Shown here: piece after piece, positions 1 to 6,800 of the stretch | How the letters are laid out: the number at the start of each line of letters is the position of its first letter | Position numbering within the stretch: position 1 is the stretch's first letter | IMG/VR virus record: IMGVR_UViG_3300009605_000171 | Location: 1 to 22,153 of that record | Origin: a virus | Length of the DNA stretch: 22,153 nucleotides | Reading direction: 5' to 3' (one strand) | The notes under the pieces: model-generated | The model's input: the letters and a program-made list of their open reading frames with translations, nothing else | What the model was told of the DNA's origin: nothing | The model's database searches: none | Program-made: the position numbers and the translations under genes

Positions 1-354
1 ATTTGCATTTAATCTATCTTTATTTTTAAGATAAAATTCTTTTCTAAACTCTCTTATCTTCTCTCTATTTATTTCTCTATACTCCTTACAATTTTTAAGT
101 ATTTTATCCTTATTGTTTTCATAATATTTTTTCTGGTGTTTTAGCACTTTATCTTTATGCTCTAAGTAATATTTTCTCTTTGTTCTTCTTATCTTCTCTA
201 TATTGTTTTCATAATTTTGTTTGCTTTTTACTCTTATTTTATCCTTATTCTTTTCATTATATAGTCTCTGACCTTTTAGTATTTTAGTTCTGTGTTTTAA
301 ATAATGTTTTCTCTTTTGCTTGTTTATCTTCTCTCTATTTTTTTCTCTGTATTT
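1..354 (-). repeat. 45-bp in-frame tandem repeat, about 7.9 units
   Basis: Within the zinc-ribbon gene, residues 43-160 break exactly into 15-residue units (starting at 43, 58, 73, 88, 103, 118, 133 and 148), with no indels between units. Most units fit an aromatic-x-x-E/L-N/H-K-x-K-I pattern. At DNA level this is a diverged 45-bp repeat. A 15-residue period equals four helical turns at 3.75 residues per turn, so a long charged helix is plausible. Confidence 0.8.
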
Positions 355-480
355 CTTACAACATTCAATGCAAGGTCTACGATACCCACATTTATTTGTT
401 TTGCTCTTATAAAACATATCCAAAGATTTAACTTCTTTGCATTGACCACATTCTTTTTTCTCAAAACTATTCAAGACCAT
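1..480 (-). CDS. Zinc-ribbon protein with 15-residue Lys-rich repeats (3' end off the window)
   Basis: The frame starts at ATG 480 and stays open to base 1, giving 160 residues with the C-terminus missing. Residues 11-41 hold a Cys cluster (C11-x2-C14, C31, C37-x2-C40, C41) that looks like a treble-clef or zinc ribbon. From residue 43 the protein is made of 15-residue units of the type KYREKNREKINKQKR, very rich in Lys, Arg, Tyr and Asn. This architecture is known in phage HNH or endonuclease VII-like proteins, where the nuclease core follows the repeats. Here that core would lie beyond the window, so nuclease function is inferred and unproven. The start overlaps the stop of the upstream 64-aa gene by 14 bases. 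It could instead be a non-catalytic DNA-binding protein. Confidence 0.75.
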   Translation of the reverse strand, partial: MVLNSFEKKECGQCKEVKSLDMFYKSKTNKCGYRRPCIECCKKYREKNREKINKQKRKHYLKHRTKILKGQRLYNEKNKDKIRVKSKQNYENNIEKIRRTKRKYYLEHKDKVLKHQKKYYENNKDKILKNCKEYREINREKIREFRKEFYLKNKDRLNAN

Positions 481-661
481 TGTCTCTGTTTAAGAATTTA
501 ATAACTTGTGATTTCAATTTAGGGATCTCGTGTTTTGTCGGCTTTTCAACCTTAAAGTAACTCATGTTGTCTATCACAAATCTATCTGCTTTGGATTTGC
601 TAGAGAAAAAAGCTGACTTCTTATCCCTACCTTCTGCGAATTTAACCTCGTATATATCCAT
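467..661 (-). CDS. Small hypothetical protein, 64 aa
   Basis: I do not recognise this protein. It is 64 residues, begins MDIYEVKFAEGRDKKSAFFS and is rich in Lys with scattered Phe, with no signal peptide, membrane segment or Cys motif. The start is well supported: AGGAGG sits directly upstream of ATG 661, and the preceding annealing-protein gene stops 8 bases away. Its 3' end overlaps the next gene by 14 bases, so it is part of the same transcript. The co-location suggests an accessory DNA-metabolism or host-takeover role, but nothing in the sequence shows this. Confidence 0.65.
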   Translation of the reverse strand: MDIYEVKFAEGRDKKSAFFSSKSKADRFVIDNMSYFKVEKPTKHEIPKLKSQVIKFLNRDNGLE

Positions 662-669
662 ATTTCCTC

Positions 670-1185
670 CTAGAATGGAACTTCAGTTGATTTCATGTTT
701 ATTAATGTTTCTATGCTTTCACTCGCATCTTCTTTGGTCATTCCTTCAATTACATATTCATCTTCATCAACATTCTTTTCTGCACACAACTTTTTAATGT
801 AATTCATTTGCTTTGGCGATGCTTCTGTGCTTATTTCTTTTAATGGTTTAGATCCATCTTGATTGGCTATTGCAGTTGCTACTTCGTCTGCTGATGCAAA
901 CTCGCTGCCTAAATAACCTGCACTTGCTAAAGCCCTACCTATTGCAGAAGTTTCAGCACACTCTAAAAATGATGTTTTGTTGATCATTGAAGATTCTTCT
1001 TTCTCCATAGCATGACCATTATAAGTATTATCATTTACTTCTAGTGTTGCTTTAAAAACAACCACTCCATCTTGGAAATACACCATCTCTGTTGTTAGTG
1101 TATAATTTCCCTCTACATTAGTGTTTAACTCTTTTACTCGTTCTGCTACTGTAAAGTATTCTTTACCATGTATATTAACTGACAT
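670..1185 (-). CDS. Putative single-strand DNA annealing/binding protein (Sak/Erf-like)
   Basis: This 171-aa protein carries the block ECAETSAIGRALASAG (residues 75-90) followed by ASADEV. That pattern is characteristic of phage Sak3/Erf-like single-strand annealing or ssDNA-binding proteins. The N-terminus (VNIHGKEYFTVAERV) and the strands around residues 28-60 also fit the group. Residues about 121-165 form a separate helical tail (SPKQMNYIKKL ... EDASESIETL), of a kind seen at the end of several phage ssDNA proteins. Its expected role is annealing or coating ssDNA during phage replication and recombination in the cytoplasm. A good TGAGGAG site precedes ATG 1185. It is the only recognisable replication-type gene here. 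The precise family is uncertain without a profile search. Confidence 0.6.
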   Translation of the reverse strand: MSVNIHGKEYFTVAERVKELNTNVEGNYTLTTEMVYFQDGVVVFKATLEVNDNTYNGHAMEKEESSMINKTSFLECAETSAIGRALASAGYLGSEFASADEVATAIANQDGSKPLKEISTEASPKQMNYIKKLCAEKNVDEDEYVIEGMTKEDASESIETLINMKSTEVPF

Positions 1186-1205
1186 CTTATTTTCTCCTCA
1201 TGTAT

Positions 1206-1247
1206 GAGCAACACGCAAAGCATATAAATATATACATTATGTTGCTC
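1206..1247 (-). promoter_or_regulatory. Candidate promoter/operator with 7-bp inverted repeat
   Basis: In the 108-base gap before the annealing-protein gene, GAGCAAC (1206-1212) and GTTGCTC (1241-1247) form a perfect inverted repeat around a 28-base, almost pure A/T core. On the minus strand the core contains TATATATTTATAT, and TTACAT lies about 16 bases upstream of TATATA. This could be a promoter bracketed by operator half-sites. It is based on base composition and symmetry only. Confidence 0.3.
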
Positions 1248-1293
1248 GTTATGTAATCTATCATCATTAAAAGTTCATACATCGCATCTGTCA

Positions 1294-1551
1294 TTATTTA
1301 GTCCTATCTTGTAGAATGTGCATAACACGACCACTTTTTTCCATAGTGATCAGAGTTCCATCTTCTAGCTTTACCTTGTAATATTTATCTCCAATCATAT
1401 ATCTGAAGTTCGTATACATACCCCAACCTATTAAATTGAGCTTATTTTGTATGATTTGGCGATGATTATCTTTTTTTGGTGTGCTAGTATCACTTTCTAA
1501 TAACTTTTGCTTATCTTTACCAAAAATAGCACCTACGATGTTATTCATCAT
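1294..1551 (-). CDS. Small hypothetical protein, 85 aa
   Basis: I do not recognise this protein. It is 85 residues. The N-terminal half is Lys-rich and probably flexible. The second half (residues about 45-80, MYTNFRYMIGDKYYKVKLEDGTLITMEKSGRV, split here as MYTNFRYMIGDKYY then KVKLEDGTLITMEKSG) looks like a small beta-sheet fold. Two ATG codons sit in tandem at the start. GGAGAGTAAGTAAT lies just upstream and overlaps the stop of the Cys-rich gene, so the two are probably translationally coupled. No membrane segment or catalytic motif is visible. Confidence 0.6.
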   Translation of the reverse strand: MMNNIVGAIFGKDKQKLLESDTSTPKKDNHRQIIQNKLNLIGWGMYTNFRYMIGDKYYKVKLEDGTLITMEKSGRVMHILQDRTK

Positions 1552-1552
1552 A

Positions 1553-1747
1553 TTACTTACTCTCCTTGTTTAATTGAAATTGATAATTAAATTCTTTTAT
1601 CGATTCTTTAAGTTCTTTTGCTTTTTTTTCTTCAATATGTAGTTTATCTAGTTTGTCTAACCTTTTACAATTATGCCTTTGAGTTCTACACGCATAACAA
1701 TCTTCATTGTCGCATTGAACTCCTCTGATGTATTTATGGGTTTCCAT
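1553..1747 (-). CDS. Cys-rich putative zinc-binding miniprotein, 64 aa
   Basis: This 64-aa protein has four clustered cysteines in CDNEDCYACRTQRHNC (C12, C17, C20, C27), a spacing that could bind one zinc ion. The remainder is a highly charged Lys/Glu helix (residues about 28-64). I cannot assign a family. Small zinc proteins of this kind in phage early regions are often DNA- or protein-binding regulators, but that is inference. The start ATG 1747 follows AAGGAGTAAGTGAA, almost the same leader as the 96-aa gene upstream. The stop lies just before the next gene's ATG. Confidence 0.6.
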   Translation of the reverse strand: METHKYIRGVQCDNEDCYACRTQRHNCKRLDKLDKLHIEEKKAKELKESIKEFNYQFQLNKESK

Positions 1748-1760
1748 TTCACTTACTCCT

Positions 1761-2051
1761 TTATAAATACCATCTTTTTATAGTTTGTCTTGCTTCGTTC
1801 AATGTCCAACATTTTTGCTCAAATTCTCTATCTATATCACCAAAAAAAACAGTCATGAAATCTAAATCATTATCTTGGTAAATGTCTTTGTTAAAATTTA
1901 AAGTATAAATATTCCATTGTGCAAAAGTTGATCTTGTCGCCTTTTTTACTTTACTAATTAAATTATAAATACTTTCTTCACCACTTGTGGTTTTATATAC
2001 ATAAAATCCATCAGATTTGTTAATTAATTTTATTTTTGCTTTCTTTGTCAT
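1761..2051 (-). CDS. Hypothetical protein, 96 aa, first gene after the late terminator
   Basis: I do not recognise this protein. It is 96 residues, basic at the N-terminus (MTKKAKIKLINKSDGFYVYK) and rich in aromatic residues, with a C-terminal helix ending ARQTIKRWYL. It looks soluble, with no Cys or metal motif. AAGGAGTAAGTGAA precedes ATG 2051. It is the first gene of the left-hand operon, directly downstream of a candidate promoter and past the terminator that closes the structural operon. Confidence 0.6.
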   Translation of the reverse strand: MTKKAKIKLINKSDGFYVYKTTSGEESIYNLISKVKKATRSTFAQWNIYTLNFNKDIYQDNDLDFMTVFFGDIDREFEQKCWTLNEARQTIKRWYL

Positions 2052-2084
2052 TTCACTTACTCCTTATGTTTGTTGTCTAACCTT

Positions 2085-2113
2085 ATTGCAAAGTTCTAAA
2101 TAAAAAACGACAA
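2085..2113 (-). promoter_or_regulatory. Candidate sigma70-type promoter for the left operon
   Basis: On the minus strand TTGTCG (2113-2108) is separated by 17 bases from TGCAAT (2090-2085), about 34 bases upstream of ATG 2051. The -10 match is weak, but the position between the late terminator and the first gene of the next operon is where a promoter is expected. Confidence 0.3.
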
Positions 2114-2143
2114 TTCCAAACAAAAAGATGTGTTTCTGAGAAT

Positions 2144-2180
2144 AAAAAAAGCCCTTAACGATTAAGAAAAGAGCTTTTTT
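2144..2180 (-). terminator. Rho-independent, possibly bidirectional terminator
   Basis: AAAAAAGC pairs with GCTTTTTT as an outer stem, and CTTAA/TTAAG (2154-2158 with 2162-2166) pair as an inner stem around CGA. Read on the minus strand the structure ends in a T7 run, 45 bases after the stop of the last structural gene. The plus-strand reading also ends in T6, so it could block transcription both ways. Confidence 0.7.
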
Positions 2181-2224
2181 ATACCTACTAAACGAATGTT
2201 AATCCGATTAGTTGGAGGGAAATA

Positions 2225-3343
2225 TTACCATGTTTCTACAAAACGCATCTTCACATCATAGAGCAAAGGTGCTGTTTGGTTTATTCGTAGGCTCTGTTTG
2301 TCAAGTCGCACTAAACAGAAGTCCTCTTTTGTCTTGTCTGGCTGAAGTATGTGTGCGATTGATCCACCCTGAGTTAGGGAGAAATAATGTGAGAGAATGT
2401 TCTCTTGTTTATATGTTCCGAAATAGTTGTCTCCTGAACTACTTATATGTGTAGAAAAAATAAAATCTTCATTAAAGTTCTTTGGAAATGCTGCTGTTTT
2501 ATCTAAGAATGAAAAGGCTAGATCCCAACTACGCCTACCACCATAGCCGATAGTTCCTGATTCAGGGATAGAATTTGCATAAGATGCTGTAAATGGTCGA
2601 TGTTTTCCTATCCAATTTGGTGGGTGGTTATATGATACATTGACAAGATCACTCCCCCCTATTGTTCTTTTCTTTTTAATACCATCATAAGCATAATCAA
2701 TGTTCATGCTGAGATTAGCAGAATGTGGGAAATCAAAATAACGCCCAACAGATATTGCTCCTACCTGTATGTTTGTTGATTCAGTCATAGTTTTCAATAA
2801 AAGCAAAAATCCACAATTCTCCAATGGAGATGTCGCTGTTGCTAGATTAGGCGAGATGGTCTTTATTTTATATCCATTTCCACCATATAAAACAGAATCA
2901 GGTGCGTATTGGGATTCTGCACTTTCGTAAGCCAAACCTGCATCATCATCTGCACCATAATTAAGATCTGAATCTATCACTCTTATTTCTGTGTCAAATG
3001 TTGATATATCTCCAAAATTATGTCCTAGAACAGCATAATAATTACAAGTTGATAATAGTTTTTGGATCTCAGGTCTTGTTTTCGATGTGTCTATTTGAAC
3101 ACCCCAACGACAATAATATATCCCATGATCATCACTCGCAGGATCATCAAATCCTGTTGTTTCTTCTGTCCAACTTATAGTCGTTTTAGCAGGATTCATG
3201 TTCCACACCTCTTGGAATGATTCATTTTCAAAGCTATTGCTATAATGTCCTATTGGTATTCCCAATGACCTACAAAACTGCACATAATCTATAAAGATAC
3301 GAGGAGTTGCAACCGAACCATACACATCATTACTTAACGCCAT
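2225..3343 (-). CDS. Distal structural protein, 372 aa, last gene of the late operon
   Basis: This 372-aa protein starts MALSNDVYGSVATPRIFIDY. It is rich in Ser, Tyr, Asp and Gly, with beta-strand-like segments and no membrane helix or signal peptide. I do not know a named family for it. The position (last gene of the tail-tip block) and composition suggest a tail-tip accessory or receptor-binding protein in the virion. The start shares its first base with the last base of the upstream stop, so translation is coupled. It ends 45 bases before the terminator. A role outside the virion cannot be excluded. Confidence 0.6.
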   Translation of the reverse strand: MALSNDVYGSVATPRIFIDYVQFCRSLGIPIGHYSNSFENESFQEVWNMNPAKTTISWTEETTGFDDPASDDHGIYYCRWGVQIDTSKTRPEIQKLLSTCNYYAVLGHNFGDISTFDTEIRVIDSDLNYGADDDAGLAYESAESQYAPDSVLYGGNGYKIKTISPNLATATSPLENCGFLLLLKTMTESTNIQVGAISVGRYFDFPHSANLSMNIDYAYDGIKKKRTIGGSDLVNVSYNHPPNWIGKHRPFTASYANSIPESGTIGYGGRRSWDLAFSFLDKTAAFPKNFNEDFIFSTHISSSGDNYFGTYKQENILSHYFSLTQGGSIAHILQPDKTKEDFCLVRLDKQSLRINQTAPLLYDVKMRFVETW

Positions 3344-3843
3344 TATTCACTCCTTTTTGCTATTAAATTGCTTAAAATATTCTTTTCATTTCTTTTTGCT
3401 TTTGCAGGGATTGTTTTTTGTCTTTTCCCACCCCTTAAATAATATCTATCATCTTGTTTTATATAAGACAACATCGTGTTTACATCTTTAATGTATTTCT
3501 GTGAATGGTCATAATCTTCCCATGTAAGTTCTATCTCATCCCATTTCCCAGATATTCTATCCCATTCATCTGATTCGATATTGATAACACCACTATATGT
3601 TTTGTCTTTTGTGTAAGCAAAGATACTTCTTATTCTTAAATTCCCTTCATAATTCATAAATAAATCGTGTGGAAGATCCTGCTGTATATTATATATAATT
3701 ATTCTACTAGAGTTCATAGCTACAAATCCTGTTGGTATCATATCTCCTATAAATGTTCCACTATATCTTATATCAATTAAAATAGCTCCCCTATAATCTT
3801 TTATATATACATCATTTTTATATTGATCTACTCTAATTCTCAT
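3343..3843 (-). CDS. Tail-tip-associated protein, 166 aa, function unknown
   Basis: This 166-aa protein has a beta-rich first half (alternating hydrophobics, e.g. RGAILIDIRYSGTFIGDMIP) and a basic C-terminal tail (GGKRQKTIPAKAKRNEKN near residues 138-155). No known motif is recognised. It overlaps the giant tip gene by 4 bases (ATGA) and the next gene by 1 base, so the three are translated as a coupled unit. That fits a small virion component or assembly factor for the tail tip. The 'structural' assignment rests on context. Confidence 0.55.
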   Translation of the reverse strand: MRIRVDQYKNDVYIKDYRGAILIDIRYSGTFIGDMIPTGFVAMNSSRIIIYNIQQDLPHDLFMNYEGNLRIRSIFAYTKDKTYSGVINIESDEWDRISGKWDEIELTWEDYDHSQKYIKDVNTMLSYIKQDDRYYLRGGKRQKTIPAKAKRNEKNILSNLIAKRSE

Positions 3844-6800
3844 AATACTATATTACTGTTAATTTTTACTGTTAGACCACTCAGTAAGGCTTGGTTGGTG
3901 GTTACATTAAAAAAGTTAGAAACATCTACATCTGTTTCAGAGCCATCTTCCATATAAATTGCTTCAGAAGAAAGAACTTGCAGTTTAACAGCATTGCCCT
4001 CAGTATCAATTCCATTAGTAGATATTTTTAATGCTTTCCCATGTAGTTGTTCAACAATAAATTCAAACATCCCTTTGTAAGTATTATTAACAGAAGAATC
4101 AGAAGCCCAAGTATGTGTCCACCCACCATCAAAATCAATTATGCTAGTTAAATCTTCATGCTCAACAACGATATTTATATAAGATTTTTCAGCATTATAA
4201 AATTCTTGTGGGGGAGTAGTGCTTGAATTAGCAGCATCCGAAAACCCCTCCCATGTTAAATTAGTCCAGAGAAATCCCCAAATATGTTCTGCTGGATTGG
4301 TAGCTAAATGGTCATCATGAAAAGTAAATTTAATTTGACTTCCTGTAATTTTCCCAAAGGTATGAACAGGGTATTCATCTAAAGATAAAGAATTACCAGT
4401 ATTAGCTATTTCTAACCATTCTGAGTTCCAAGCGTTAGGATCTCCATGTATATCCATTAATTTATCAAACATAGCTGAACTTTGTAGATCCCATACAAAC
4501 AAAACTGCTGCTAAGTCATCTCCATCTTGGAACATATTCAAAAAATCCTGTATGTTTAAGTCGTGTTGATATGTAGTGTCAAACCAAACCTTAAAATCTG
4601 TCATTTGAGCAGGTGACAATGGTGTCATAGGTGGAAATGTTAATGATTCAAAATAATTATAAACACCCCAACCAATAGGAGTTGGATTTGTTTCTGTGTT
4701 ATAATAACAATAGTTCCAATTACCCACATAATCTATCCCATCAGGATTAGCACCTTCTAATACAGCCCTCCAATCAGATTGTGTTATCTGCCCAAAAGGT
4801 TCAGTAATATCTGTATTTGCAAATTGTTGTGCAGTCAAAGTATCGGGATCAAAGAAACCTGTTATAAATGCACCCCAATCATGAAAATCAACCACACCAT
4901 CCCCATTTACATCTCCCTGAATAACAGTAAATAGTCCTTCAGGTATTTCCCAACCATAATCTGTTCCCATGTCTATCACATCTTGCTCATCTATATTAGG
5001 CAACCCAACATGAGGATATTCAGGGTGGAACTCCCCATCAAAATTATAATCAGCTCTCTTTCTTATAAAATATCCTTCTACTTCTCCTGATGTATTCCAT
5101 TCTGAATCGTCAGGGTTTCCCTCGACTATTAAAGAGGGTAACTCAAGTCCATTAACAACAACATCAATTAATATATTATAATCGTGCATTGTTACACTTC
5201 CATCTCCATCTATATCCCCATACACCCAATCTGCTCCATGAGAATATTCTGTTCCTGCTAGAATACACATCGCAATATAATCTTTAAAATCAACTACCCC
5301 ATCAGCATTTACATCAGCATTTGCGAGAGCTGTTCCTGTTAGTTCATCACTAGGCAAACCCACATATACTGAATCTTGATTAAGATACATTATATGCTTC
5401 CATAAAAGAGCAAGATCTGCCTGTGTATTTGTAGTTCCATCTAAATTAATATCGCCAACACCACCATCAATTTCAACATCTTCTTCTTCTTCTTCATCTT
5501 CAACAAAATATGGTAGAGCTTCAATTTGCAGTATATCAAATATGTCAATATATCCATTTCCATTCATATCACAATTCACAAGCTGTTGCTCTGATATTGG
5601 GAAATTAACATAATTGTTTTCATTATCAAGAAGATGTGCGTTCAAATACTCAATATCATCCATATTTACAACACCATCTAAAGTAGCATCTCCTATTAAT
5701 GTTGGGTATGATGTTAATAGATTTAATTGATGTAATTGATACACCTCTATTTCCACCTCTTTTTCTGTTTTAGAAATGCCTGTAACTAAAAAATATGGAT
5801 ATACCTGTTGATCTATCGATTGCCGACTAACAATAATGGATTTCCCAAAAGATAACAATTTGTTGGGATTATCTGAGAACTTCAAAACATCTCCTACTTC
5901 TATATGAAGTCCATCTCTTATAGATAATGAAAATTTGCACAATAAATGTTGTTGCTTGTTTAATTCAAAATAGAAGTTTCTATATTGTAATGCACTTGAT
6001 TCATCTTGTATATATGGAGCTTCTAATTCTTTCTCATAGTTTATTGCATCATCTATATCATATAATTGTTTATACCAATTTGTGTTTGCAGGTGTTAATC
6101 TTTTAATAGCAGTAACTGCTGATAATTGAGTTTGTGCATAATCATATTTGTATTTAACACTAACTCCACCAAAGCACAAATCTTCTATTTTCGTTTTGCT
6201 AAATTTATATTTTATCATTCTACTTACATCTATTGTTTCATCAACATCAATCTCAGCATAACTATTCTTAATGGTTTCAAATATTCCCTGTCCATCACTT
6301 GCTCTGTATCTAAAGAATGACCTTGATTGTTCACAAACCTTTTCAATAACATCTTTTGATGATTGAACTTCATTGATAGAGAAATCTAAATTAATATTTT
6401 TATTATACAAAAAAGCATCTAGGTATTTATCCCCAACATCTATTGTAGCAATACCAAGTTCTACCTCTGCTAAATGTTTTATTATCTCAGCAGGATTCCT
6501 AACAAGTGTTTGAGCATCTTCTTCTTCTGCTATTTCCCATAGAACCTGTGTATATCCCCAACTAGCATCCACATCTTCAGGATCATTATCGGCATATTTA
6601 TTAGCATTATTAAACATGAATAAATACATACCCACTATACTAAATGGTGGAAGTTGATCAGGATCAACTATATGTATTCCACTTATTTCATTATTCTCAT
6701 TGTATGTTTTATAAGCATATACAAGCTCACCCCCAAATATTTTCCTAGCAGAAGTATAATTCTGTGTTCCAACCTCAGTTCCTTCAGAGTATATTTTTCC

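Noticed and set aside
2197-2211. Short palindrome TAATCCGATTA near the late terminator
   Set aside because: It is only 11 bases with A/T-rich arms and no second copy noticed, so it is too weak to call an operator or attachment site.
2212-2454. Plus-strand frame of 80 codons next to the terminator with GGAGGG nearby
   Set aside because: It lies opposite the 372-aa structural gene, which has a coupled start and coherent protein character. The plus-strand product has no recognisable feature.
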